The position numbers and the translations under genes were made by a program. Shown here in pieces: positions 48,458 through 57,131 of a stretch of DNA of 64,000 nt. Numbering within the stretch: position 1 is the stretch's first letter; each line of letters opens with the position of its first letter. The stretch is from contig CAMWKZ010000002.1 of assembly GCA_947174945.1 (NCBI GenBank), positions 51,033 to 115,032 of the forward strand, given 5' to 3'. The notes below the pieces were generated by a model. That model worked only from the letters and a program-made list of their open reading frames with translations, made no database searches and was not told where the DNA came from. This stretch comes from an uncultured Prevotellaceae bacterium. GTDB lineage: Bacteria > Bacteroidota > Bacteroidia > Bacteroidales > Bacteroidaceae.

Positions 48458-49846
48458 CTACTTTCCGCCTCCGCCAAGGGCTGTGTACAGCGAGACGACG
48501 GCCTGCATCTTATAGAAGTCGTCGGTCACCTTCGACAGCTGGGCCGACAGCAACTGCGTCTGGGCGGTCAGCACCTCGAGATAGCTGGAACCACTGCTGC
48601 GGTAGAGGGCTTTCGTGTCCTCCACGTTCTTGGTGAGCACCTTCACGCGCTGGGCCTCCAACTTCGAGTTGGCATCATACTGCTGGTAGTTAACGAGGGC
48701 GTTGCTGACCTCGTTGCCTGCCGAGAGAATGGCGTTCTGCCATGTATTGAAAGCCTGTTCATACTGCAACTGGCTGACCTTCAGGTTGGCCACAAGGGCA
48801 CCACGAGCAAAGATGGGCTGCGTCAGCGAGCCAAACAGCGTGGTGAGCCACTTGCCGGGGTTCATGGCTCCGTTCAGGTTAGAGAAGGCTGCTGATGCAC
48901 CCACGGTAATGTTGGGATAGAACTGCGAGCGGGCCGTCTGCACATCGTGGAAGCAAGCTGCCAGCGACATCTCGGCATTATGCACGTCGGGGCGGTTCTT
49001 CAGCAGGGCAACACCCACACCCGTGGCAAACTCGGAGGGCAGTGACTGCTCGGCCAGTGTCGAGCGGGGTATCTGCTGACCAGCCTGCCCAATCAGCAGC
49101 GACAGTGCGTTCTCCGTTGCCCGTATCTGGCGACGGAAATCGTTGGCCTGCGTCTGGATAGACAGATAGGCGGCCTCGGCACTCTGCACGCTGGTAGAGC
49201 GCATACGGCCCAGATTATACTGCAACTGCATCATCTCCCACGTCTCCTTGGCCATTTGGCTCATCTCGGTCACGATGGCCAGCTGCTGGTCGAGCATCAA
49301 CAGCGTATAGTAGCTGTTGGCGATGCCGCTGACAACTTGGGCGCGGACAGCCATCTGGTAGTCCTTCATGCCCAGTAGCTTCATCTGCGTAGAGCGCTTC
49401 TGCGACAGCACGTTGCCGAAGAGGTCAAGCGTCCATGAGGCAGACACGGGGATGGAGTACGACTTGGTAGTGACCGATGGGTCGGTGTACGTCGTCGAGA
49501 TGGTTCCCATCGGGGTGCTTCCACCAATGGCGATAGCAGGCAGGAAGGCCAGCTTGGCTGCCTTCAGCATGGTCTCGTACATCTGCACGGTCAGCAGCGC
49601 ATTCTGCAGGTTGGCATTCTTCTGCAGTCCCTGCTCTATCAGCTGTTGCAGCTGCGGGTCGGTGAAGACACTGCGCCAGGGCAGGTTACCGAATGAGGCG
49701 GTATCCTGCACGGCCAGCGTGTCAACGTCGGAAACAGCGTCGCGAATGAGCCCCTGGGTGTTCACGTCGGGACGCTCGTACTTGTTATATAGGCCACAGC
49801 TGCCCAGCAGCATCGTGGCCGCAGCGAATATCAATAACTTCTTCAT
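48458..49846 (-). CDS. Outer membrane efflux lipoprotein (NodT/OprM family)
   Basis: The 462-residue protein has a lipoprotein signal (LLIFAAATMLLGSC, Cys anchor) and two TolC-type helical repeats (NANLQNALLTVQMYETMLKA; NRPDVHNAEMSLAACFHDV), with SWTLDLFGN between. It forms the outer-membrane channel of the tripartite pump encoded by the two genes upstream, starting 7 bp after the RND gene. Confidence 0.93.
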   Translation of the reverse strand: MKKLLIFAAATMLLGSCGLYNKYERPDVNTQGLIRDAVSDVDTLAVQDTASFGNLPWRSVFTDPQLQQLIEQGLQKNANLQNALLTVQMYETMLKAAKLAFLPAIAIGGSTPMGTISTTYTDPSVTTKSYSIPVSASWTLDLFGNVLSQKRSTQMKLLGMKDYQMAVRAQVVSGIANSYYTLLMLDQQLAIVTEMSQMAKETWEMMQLQYNLGRMRSTSVQSAEAAYLSIQTQANDFRRQIRATENALSLLIGQAGQQIPRSTLAEQSLPSEFATGVGVALLKNRPDVHNAEMSLAACFHDVQTARSQFYPNITVGASAAFSNLNGAMNPGKWLTTLFGSLTQPIFARGALVANLKVSQLQYEQAFNTWQNAILSAGNEVSNALVNYQQYDANSKLEAQRVKVLTKNVEDTKALYRSSGSSYLEVLTAQTQLLSAQLSKVTDDFYKMQAVVSLYTALGGGGK

Positions 49847-49853
49847 AAGCTTC

Positions 49854-52800
49854 TTATTCCTCCAGTTTATAATCTACGGGACGGTGGGCATACTGGGCTA
49901 TCTCAGAGGCCACGTCGGGGTTCTCCTCGTCGCCCTCGAACTTCATCGGGCTGAACTTCTCTTGCAGCGACTGGAAGATGACGAACAGGGTCGGCACCAC
50001 CAGAAGCTGGCACAGCGTACCAATCAACATACCACCAATGGCAGCGGCTCCCAGCGTCTGGTTACCATTCTTACCTACGCCCGAGGCAAACATCATCGGC
50101 AACAGACCGATGACCATGGCCAGCGAGGTCATCAGGATAGGACGCAGACGGGCGGCAGCACCCAGCACGGCTGACCACGAGATGGCCATACCCGTCTGGC
50201 GGCGCTCTAATGCGAACTGCACAATCAGAATGGCGTTCTTAGCCAACAGACCTATCAACATGATGAGCGAAATCTGCATATAGATGTCGTTGGAATGGCC
50301 AAACAGCATCGTGAACAGGAAGCAGCCTGCCAGTCCGAAAGGTATGGAGAGCACAACGGCCAGCGGCAGCACATACGATTCGTACTGAGCCGACAGAATC
50401 AGGTAGATGAAGATGAAGCACAGCACGAAGATGACGGCCGTCGTGTTGGAAGCCTTGGCCTCCTCACGTGTCAGACCTTGATAGTCGTAGGTATAGCCCT
50501 GCGGCAGCATCTCGGCAGCAACCTCCTGAGCGGCCTTGATGGCCTCACCCGTTGAATAGCCATTGGCTACCGTAGCCGTCACGTTGATGGATGTAAACAG
50601 GTTGAAACGGTTGATGTTAGATGGGCCGTAGACGCGCTCCATACGGCAGAACTCCTCAACGGGCGACATGCCAGCTGGGGTGCGGACATAGATGCTGTTC
50701 AGCGACTCGGGGGTCATGCGTGTCTCAGGTGAACCCTGAATCATGACACGATAGAGCTTACCGTAAGCGTTGAAGTTTGAAGCATAGAGACCACCATAGT
50801 AACCCTGCAGCGTAGTAAGCACCGTGCTGGGCGATATGCCTGCCTGCTTACACTTGGGCACGTCAACGTACAGCATATACTGCGGATAGTTAGGATTATA
50901 GGAGGTCTGAGCCGTCTGGAACTCAGGGCGCTTGTTCAGCTCGGCCAGATAGTCCTTAACTATGCCGAAGAACTTGCTGAGCGAACCACCCGTGCGGTCC
51001 TGCATGACGATAGACACACCTGAGTTGGCCGAGAAGCCGGGAATCATAGGCGGTGCAAAAGCCAGAATCTGGGCATCCTTGATATGGGCTGTCTTCATGT
51101 ATATCTGAGCCAGTACACCCGTCGACTCGTATGGGTTAAGGAAGAAGCGATAAATGCCATCGCCTTCCCACAGGCCGCTAAGTTTCCAGAAGAATCCCTT
51201 CTGACGCTCGGCAAACGGCTTCAGCTTGATAATGAAAGTGGCTTGGTCGGAACCAGCACCAGCAATGAAGTTGTAACCCTGAATCTGCTCGCGGTTCTGA
51301 ATAGCAGGGTCGGAGGCTAAGATGGAGTCTACCTGCGTGATAATCTCGGTAGTACGGGCTACTGACGTAGCAGGCGGCATTGAGATAGTACAGAAGATAG
51401 TACCTGTGTCCTCGTCGGGCACAAGACCTGTCTTAGTCGTGGCCATTGCAGCTATCATGGCTACAATACCGATAATAACCGTTGCGATGATAGCAAGGGG
51501 CTTGCGCACCAACTTCTCCACCGCATTCTTATACTTGTTGGTGGTAGCGTTGAAAGCCGTATTGAACGAGGCGTGGAAGCGGTCTATCACTGACATCTTC
51601 TTCTCGTGTCCCTCTGCATCATGCGGTTTCAGGAAGATGGCACAAAGGGCAGGCGACAGCGTCAGGGCGTTCAGAGCCGAGATAAAGATACTAACGGCCA
51701 TCGTCACACCGAACTCACGATAGAACGTACCTGACGTTCCACCGATGAACGACACAGGGATGAACACCGAGGCCATCACCAACGTAATAGAGATGATAGC
51801 ACCTGAAATCTCGTTCATGGCATCGATAGAGGCAGTCAATGCCGACTTATAGCCTTGGTCCAGTTTGGCATGAACAGCCTCAACCACCACAATGGCATCG
51901 TCCACCACAATGGCAATAGCCAGCAACAAGGCCGATAGCGTCAGCAGGTTAATGGAGAAGCCAAATACGGAGAGGCAGAAGAACGTACCAACCAACGAAA
52001 CAGGCACGGCTATCAGCGGGATGAGCGTTGAGCGCCAGTCTTGCAGGAAGACGTAAATCACGATGAACACCAAAACCAGCGTGAACACCAGCGTGAACAC
52101 CACCTCCTCGATAGAGGCATACAGGAACTCGGTAACATCATAGTTAATCTTGTATTTCATGCCCGGCGGGAACAACTTGGCCTGCTCTTCCAGCTCGGCT
52201 TTCACCTGCTTGGCAATCTCATTGGCGTTAGAGCCTGCAATCTGCTGCACCATGCCCATCACCGACGGGATGTTGTTGTTCTTCATCGACACCGTGTACT
52301 GCTGACCACCCAGTTCAATGCGGGCAACGTCCTTCAGCTTCAGCGTCTGACCATTGGCGTCGCTGGAAATAACGATATTGCCAAACTCCTCGGGAGTCTT
52401 CAGACGACCAGTATAGCGCATAGCATACTCGTAGGCAACATCTGACTGCTCACCAAAGCTACCCGGGGCAGCCTCGATATTCTGCTCAGCCAGAACGCCA
52501 GAGATATCGCTCGGCATCAGGTTGTACTGCTTCATCACGTCGGGTTTCAGCCAAATACGCATAGAGTACGTCTTCATACCCGGCGACTGCACATCACCCA
52601 CACCCTGAATACGCTTGATGGCCGGCACGATATTAATATTGTTGTAGTTCGTCAGGAACTCATCGTCATAGCGACCGTCACTGGTCAGCGAGAACATCAG
52701 CACCTGTGAGGTCTGACGCTTCATCACCGTCACACCGATGCGCGTTACCTCGGCAGGCAGCAGAGCTTGAGCCTGAGAGACACGGTTCTGCACGTTAACG

Positions 52801-53120
52801 GCACACATATCGGCATTCATACCCTGACGGAACAGCACACTAATCTGAGCTGAACCAGAAGAGGCCGATGACGAAATATAGTCCATACCTTCCACACCGT
52901 TGATACTCTCCTCCAACGGCGTAATGACAGAGTTCTTTACCGTCTCAGCATCGGCACCTGGATAGTTCGTGTACACTGTGACCGTAGGCGGCGCAATGTC
53001 CGGGTACTGCTCAATAGGCAGCGAAACCAGTCCGATGAAACCCAGCAGCACGATGAGGATAGAAATCACCGTCGAGAGCACTGGGCGCTTGATAAATGTT
53101 GTAAAAGTCATAATTGTCAA
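49854..53120 (-). CDS. RND multidrug efflux permease (HAE1/AcrB family)
   Basis: The 1088-residue inner-membrane pump has the HAE1 layout: first helix TFIKRPVLSTVISILIVLLG, porter domain (YPDIAPPTVTVYTNYPGADA), the helix-4 proton-relay block VDDAIVVVEAVHAKL, a second half starting near 560 and FILCFIFIYLILSAQYESY-type helices. It exports hydrophobic compounds or drugs using the proton gradient. The adaptor gene is 14 bp upstream and the channel gene 7 bp downstream, so one operon encodes the whole pump. The substrate is not predictable from sequence. Confidence 0.95.
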   Translation of the reverse strand: MTIMTFTTFIKRPVLSTVISILIVLLGFIGLVSLPIEQYPDIAPPTVTVYTNYPGADAETVKNSVITPLEESINGVEGMDYISSSASSGSAQISVLFRQGMNADMCAVNVQNRVSQAQALLPAEVTRIGVTVMKRQTSQVLMFSLTSDGRYDDEFLTNYNNINIVPAIKRIQGVGDVQSPGMKTYSMRIWLKPDVMKQYNLMPSDISGVLAEQNIEAAPGSFGEQSDVAYEYAMRYTGRLKTPEEFGNIVISSDANGQTLKLKDVARIELGGQQYTVSMKNNNIPSVMGMVQQIAGSNANEIAKQVKAELEEQAKLFPPGMKYKINYDVTEFLYASIEEVVFTLVFTLVLVFIVIYVFLQDWRSTLIPLIAVPVSLVGTFFCLSVFGFSINLLTLSALLLAIAIVVDDAIVVVEAVHAKLDQGYKSALTASIDAMNEISGAIISITLVMASVFIPVSFIGGTSGTFYREFGVTMAVSIFISALNALTLSPALCAIFLKPHDAEGHEKKMSVIDRFHASFNTAFNATTNKYKNAVEKLVRKPLAIIATVIIGIVAMIAAMATTKTGLVPDEDTGTIFCTISMPPATSVARTTEIITQVDSILASDPAIQNREQIQGYNFIAGAGSDQATFIIKLKPFAERQKGFFWKLSGLWEGDGIYRFFLNPYESTGVLAQIYMKTAHIKDAQILAFAPPMIPGFSANSGVSIVMQDRTGGSLSKFFGIVKDYLAELNKRPEFQTAQTSYNPNYPQYMLYVDVPKCKQAGISPSTVLTTLQGYYGGLYASNFNAYGKLYRVMIQGSPETRMTPESLNSIYVRTPAGMSPVEEFCRMERVYGPSNINRFNLFTSINVTATVANGYSTGEAIKAAQEVAAEMLPQGYTYDYQGLTREEAKASNTTAVIFVLCFIFIYLILSAQYESYVLPLAVVLSIPFGLAGCFLFTMLFGHSNDIYMQISLIMLIGLLAKNAILIVQFALERRQTGMAISWSAVLGAAARLRPILMTSLAMVIGLLPMMFASGVGKNGNQTLGAAAIGGMLIGTLCQLLVVPTLFVIFQSLQEKFSPMKFEGDEENPDVASEIAQYAHRPVDYKLEE

Positions 53121-53134
53121 CTATCAATTATCAA

Positions 53135-54295
53135 TTATTTTTTCATGGCTCCGACGATATCACCAGCCGACATAGACTTGGCCTGCTCGTCAATCTTCTC
53201 CTGATAGCGCTGCGGCGTGATGGGTACAATCTCCATTCCGTCGCTGAGCTTCGTGATACCATTAGTTACATAACGGTCGCCCGTATGCAGGCCGTCAGTC
53301 ACAACATAATGATTGCCGTCGTTCTGCGGGTCTACCTTAATCTCGGTATACTTCACCTTATTGTCCTTACCCAGTGTATAGACGAACATCTTGTTCTGCA
53401 CCTCGCTGACGCAAGCCTGCGGAATAACAATAGCATTTGAGTTGACACGCGGGATAATAATGTTGCCTGCACCACCACTCTTCAGCGTCTTCTCTGGATT
53501 AGGGAATGCAGCTATCAGCTGTACTGAACCAGTAGCGGCATCAATAACACCGCTCATCTTGGTTACCTTACCCTCATGAGGATAGACAGTTCCATCGGCC
53601 AGCTGCAACTTCACATCGGGCAGACTATTCAGTCCAGCCTGCGAAAGCAGCATGGATTCCTTCTCCGTTACCGAGAAGTAAGCCTCTATTGATGAAATAT
53701 TCGACACAGTAGTCAGTACATTAGAACTGCTGACCAGTGCACCGCGCTTGAAAGGCAGTGTGCCTACCACACCAGTCGAAGGACTCTTGACATAGCAGAA
53801 GCTCAATGCCTCCTTAGCAGAAGCCAATGCTGCCTTAGCCTGAGCCAATCCAGCCTTAGCACTCTCGTAGTTATTCTGCGAAGTCTGCATCTCAAAATCG
53901 CCTATGACCTTATTAGCATGTAACTGCTTAGCGTTGTCAAAGGTCAGCTTGGCAGTGTTCACTTGCTGCTGGGCTGTGTTGACGGCAGCCTGAGCCTGAC
54001 GAACCTGAGCCTGATAAGTTTCGTTGTCGATAACAAACAAAACCTGTCCTGCACTGACCGTCTGGCCTTCCTTTGCGTTAATCTGCGTGAGGAAACCCGA
54101 TACCTTCGGACGAATCTCCACATCCTGAACACCTTTGATAGTGGCTGGATAAGTGGTCTGCATATCGGCACTCGACATTCCTACCGTTGCTACGGGGAAC
54201 TCATTGTCACCGAAATTCGGGCGACCACCACCGCCGCCACAAGAAACTAACGTTGCAGCAATGGCTGCAAGCATCATCATCTTTCTCATTTTCAT
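53135..54295 (-). CDS. RND efflux periplasmic adaptor (MFP/HlyD family lipoprotein)
   Basis: The 386-residue protein has a lipoprotein signal (AAIAATLVSCGGGGG), a lipoyl-type half motif (DVEIRPKVSGFLTQINAKEG), a helical hairpin (about 100-175, rich in Ala/Gln), the second lipoyl half (YVKSPSTGVVGTLPFKRGAL) and a beta-barrel. It bridges the RND pump and the outer-membrane channel. It is first in the operon; a minus-strand -7 candidate (TAATTTTG, 54372-54379) lies 76 nt upstream. The sigma-factor gene diverges from it. Confidence 0.93.
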   Translation of the reverse strand: MKMRKMMMLAAIAATLVSCGGGGGRPNFGDNEFPVATVGMSSADMQTTYPATIKGVQDVEIRPKVSGFLTQINAKEGQTVSAGQVLFVIDNETYQAQVRQAQAAVNTAQQQVNTAKLTFDNAKQLHANKVIGDFEMQTSQNNYESAKAGLAQAKAALASAKEALSFCYVKSPSTGVVGTLPFKRGALVSSSNVLTTVSNISSIEAYFSVTEKESMLLSQAGLNSLPDVKLQLADGTVYPHEGKVTKMSGVIDAATGSVQLIAAFPNPEKTLKSGGAGNIIIPRVNSNAIVIPQACVSEVQNKMFVYTLGKDNKVKYTEIKVDPQNDGNHYVVTDGLHTGDRYVTNGITKLSDGMEIVPITPQRYQEKIDEQAKSMSAGDIVGAMKK

Positions 54296-54444
54296 ACCTA
54301 TCTTTAATAATTAATGCTTATATCCTTTGCAAAGACGAAAACCCAAATCTATTCTTCAAGTTTTCAAGGTGCAAAATTACTAAAAACCTACCAGTTATAT
54401 ATTACAGGCCAACTATATTTAACAAACTTTATTAAACCTTGCTC

Positions 54445-54475
54445 TTTGTTTTTACCAAATATAATCCTACCTTTG
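54445..54475 (+). promoter_or_regulatory. Promoter of the sigma-factor gene
   Basis: TTTG at 54445-54448, 19-bp spacer, TACCTTTG at 54468-54475; ATG 23 nt downstream. Confidence 0.75.
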
Positions 54476-54498
54476 CAAACAGAAAACGACTATAGACA

Positions 54499-55053
54499 AT
54501 GAAGACAAGCGAAAGAGACGCCTTGATAACAGGCAACATGGGATATGTAGTGACACTGGCCCGCCAGTATAAAAGCGAACTACTCAGCACGGACGACCTC
54601 GTGAGCGAGGGTTGCATCGGACTGATGAAGGCCGCCGACAAGTTTGACCCTAACCGTGGCAAGCCCTTTGTCACCTTTGCCGCCCCCTACATTCGCCAAA
54701 GCATTGAGGAGGCTATCAGCCGTATAACGGGCGAGGTACCCGTCATGTCGACGGACGAGAGCCTGCCCGTCGGTTCAAACAATAACTTCACCCTACTGAA
54801 TGTACTGGAAGACCCAGACGCACCGAGAGCCGACCATGCACTAGAGCAACATACTCTTTCTGATGAGCTGGCCGAAGCTATCAGCACACTTAACGAGCGT
54901 GAACAGGCTGTCGTCAGGCGATTCTTTGGCATTGACTATCAGCGTATGACAATGGCTGAGATTGGCGAAGAGTTAGGCCTAAAGCGCGAGCGAGTTCGCC
55001 AAATTCGCGATAAAGCCATGCGCAAGCTCAAGAAACAAGGCCCATCTGCTTAG
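54499..55053 (+). CDS. Short sigma-70 family RNA polymerase sigma factor
   Basis: The 184-residue protein has region 2 (DLVSEGCIGLMKAADKFDPN, then PYIRQSIEEAISR), a sigma-finger-like stretch (DESLPVGSNNNFTLLNVLED) and region 4 (TLNEREQAVVRRFFGID, MAEIGEELGLKRERVRQIR). Regions 1.1, 1.2 and most of 3.0-3.1 are missing, so it is neither a full housekeeping sigma nor a standard ECF, because it keeps the 3.2-type linker. It has its own good promoter. Its 3' end overlaps the convergent nucleotidyltransferase gene by 26 bp. Confidence 0.88.
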   Translation: MKTSERDALITGNMGYVVTLARQYKSELLSTDDLVSEGCIGLMKAADKFDPNRGKPFVTFAAPYIRQSIEEAISRITGEVPVMSTDESLPVGSNNNFTLLNVLEDPDAPRADHALEQHTLSDELAEAISTLNEREQAVVRRFFGIDYQRMTMAEIGEELGLKRERVRQIRDKAMRKLKKQGPSA

Positions 55054-56479
55054 CCTTCTGCATTAACAGCTCCATCAGCGGTCCACGCTCATTGGCCACT
55101 TTATCGTCGAGGACAGCATCCTTCAGATATTGTTTCAGCACACCCACCTCACGGGATGGTGGTAGATGGAACATTTCCATGATTTCGTTGCCATCGATAA
55201 CAGGCTGCAACAATCGTTTATAATCCTTTTCTTGCAAGTCCGTCAGCTTCTCACGCACCATACGGAAGTTCTCCAGAAAGAGCTTCTTGCGCACTTCGTT
55301 CTTGGAGGTGATGTCGGCCTCGCAGAGTATCATCAGGTCGTCAATATCATCGCCAGCATCATTGAGCAATCGTCGCACGGCACTGTCAGTCACTTCATTA
55401 TCGGCTATCGCCTGAGGCCGCATGTGCAGGTCAACGAGTTTCTGCACATATTTCATTTCAGCCCCCATCGGCAACTTCAGTCTTCGGAAGATGCCCTGCA
55501 CCATTTTCGCACCAATGATGTTATGGTTATGGAAAGTCCAGCCAGCACCATTCTCCCATCGCTTCGACTTAGTCTTGCCTATATCATGCAGCAAGGCAGC
55601 CCAACGGAGCCATAATGACGCATCATGGCGACAAACATTCTCCAGAACCTCCAGTGTATGATAGAAGTTATTCTTATGAGCCCTCCCGTCACGCTTTTCT
55701 ACGATGTCAAGGGCTGCCAGCTCTGGCAAAATGATGTTCAGCAAGCCGCTGCGCTGTAAGTATTCTAAGCCAGTGCTGGGATGCGGAGCCATCATGATTT
55801 TGTTTAGCTCTACCTCGATGCGCTCACCACTGACGATTTTAATACGCTCGGCCATACGTTCCAGTCCTTCAAAAGTCTCGTCCTCTATTTGGAAATTCAA
55901 CTGAGTGGCAAAGCGGATGCAACGCATCATGCGCAACGGGTCATCACTGAACGTTACCTCCGGGTCAAGGGGCGTAGCAATGATGCCATCCTCCAAGTCG
56001 GCGATGCCGTTGAAAGGGTCTACCAATTCACCGAAGCGGCTTTTATTCAAACAGATAGCCATTGCGTTAACAGTAAAGTCGCGACGGTTCTGGTCATCCT
56101 CCAACGTACCATTCTCGACGATGGGCTTACGCGAATCATGACTGTAGCTTTCCTTGCGCGCTCCAACAAACTCCACCTCAATCTCCTGCGGGCCGTCCTT
56201 TGTCTGCTGCCAACATTTCACCTGCGCTGTGCCAAAGTTCTTGAATACACTCAGATGCGCACGCTTTCCCAGCTGTTGCTTCAACGCCTTAGCCACCTCA
56301 ATGCCACTGCCCACGACAACAACATCAATGTCGTTGCTGGGTCGTTCCAAGAAGATGTCGCGCACATAGCCGCCCACCACGTAACACTCCATCCCCAGCC
56401 GGTCAGCTACGGATGAAATCTGGTGAAATAGTTCTTTATCTAATATCTTTGCTAACGCAGCGTCTGAATACAGTTTCAT
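55028..56479 (-). CDS. CCA tRNA nucleotidyltransferase-like protein with HD domain
   Basis: The 483-residue protein has the class II poly(A)/CCA head (CYVVGGYVRDIFLERPSNDIDV with D-x-D), RRDFTVNAMAIC, a FEGLERMAERI-type neck and an HD phosphohydrolase domain (LLHDIGKTKS). It adds or repairs the CCA end of tRNAs; the HD part may act on cyclic phosphates. ATG 56479 lies 5 nt after a -7 element (TACCTTTG, minus strand, 56485-56492), so the mRNA appears leaderless; the longer in-frame start at 56515 lies upstream of the promoter and was rejected. Confidence 0.9.
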   Translation of the reverse strand: MKLYSDAALAKILDKELFHQISSVADRLGMECYVVGGYVRDIFLERPSNDIDVVVVGSGIEVAKALKQQLGKRAHLSVFKNFGTAQVKCWQQTKDGPQEIEVEFVGARKESYSHDSRKPIVENGTLEDDQNRRDFTVNAMAICLNKSRFGELVDPFNGIADLEDGIIATPLDPEVTFSDDPLRMMRCIRFATQLNFQIEDETFEGLERMAERIKIVSGERIEVELNKIMMAPHPSTGLEYLQRSGLLNIILPELAALDIVEKRDGRAHKNNFYHTLEVLENVCRHDASLWLRWAALLHDIGKTKSKRWENGAGWTFHNHNIIGAKMVQGIFRRLKLPMGAEMKYVQKLVDLHMRPQAIADNEVTDSAVRRLLNDAGDDIDDLMILCEADITSKNEVRKKLFLENFRMVREKLTDLQEKDYKRLLQPVIDGNEIMEMFHLPPSREVGVLKQYLKDAVLDDKVANERGPLMELLMQKAKQMGLVS

Positions 56480-56553
56480 GGCTGCAAAGGTACGAAAAAA
56501 AACGGCAAGACACAAAAAACGGCTATAAATTTGGCTCTTTGCTTACTTATTTG

Positions 56554-56561
56554 TACCTTTG
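56554..56561 (+). promoter_or_regulatory. -7 element of the DUF1599-tpiA-folE operon
   Basis: TACCTTTG, 9 nt before the ATG at 56571. It diverges from the CCA-type gene promoter 60 bp away. Confidence 0.65.
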
Positions 56562-56570
56562 CACTCGAAT

Positions 56571-57125
56571 ATGGCTACAAACGAAGTAATGACAAACGCT
56601 CAGTTCGAGCAAGTGGTCAGGGAATGTCGCACACTGTTCGAGAAGAAGCTCCACGACTATGGTGCTTCGTGGCGCATCCTGCGACCTCAGTCGCTAACCG
56701 ACCAGCTGTTTATCAAGGCCAAACGCATCCGCTCGTTGGAAATCAAGAAAGAATCACTGGTGGGTGAAGGCATCCGCCCTGAGTTTGTTGCACTCATCAA
56801 CTATGGCATTGTAGGACTTATCCAACTTTACAATGGCTTTGCCGATACCGTTGACATTGCCAACGACGAGGCCATGAGGCTCTACGACAAATATGCCCAC
56901 GAGGCACTGGAGCTGATGAAGCGCAAGAACCACGACTACGACGAGGCGTGGCGAGGAATGCGCGTAAGCTCATACACCGACTTCATCCTCACCAAGATTG
57001 AGCGCATCAAGGAGATTGAGAACTTAGGGGGCGACACATTAGTCAGCGAAGGGATTGATGCCAACTACATGGACATTATCAACTATGCTGTGTTCGGAGC
57101 CATTAAGCTGAGTGAAGAACAATAA
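56571..57125 (+). CDS. DUF1599 domain protein
   Basis: The 184-residue protein is an internal duplication: LFEKKLHDYGASWRILRP...TDQLFIKAKRIRSLE in the first half and ELMKRKNHDYDEAWRGMR...YTDFILTKIERIKEIE in the second. This matches DUF1599, a nucleotide-modification-associated domain of unknown activity. Each half ends in a similar helix (FVALINYGIVGLIQL; YMDIINYAVFGAIKL). The gene begins a conserved Bacteroidota cluster: DUF1599, DoxX-like, tpiA, SPOR, folE. Start ATG 56571 was chosen because the upstream TTG lies in the promoter. Confidence 0.88.
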   Translation: MATNEVMTNAQFEQVVRECRTLFEKKLHDYGASWRILRPQSLTDQLFIKAKRIRSLEIKKESLVGEGIRPEFVALINYGIVGLIQLYNGFADTVDIANDEAMRLYDKYAHEALELMKRKNHDYDEAWRGMRVSSYTDFILTKIERIKEIENLGGDTLVSEGIDANYMDIINYAVFGAIKLSEEQ

Positions 57126-57131
57126 AGGGAA

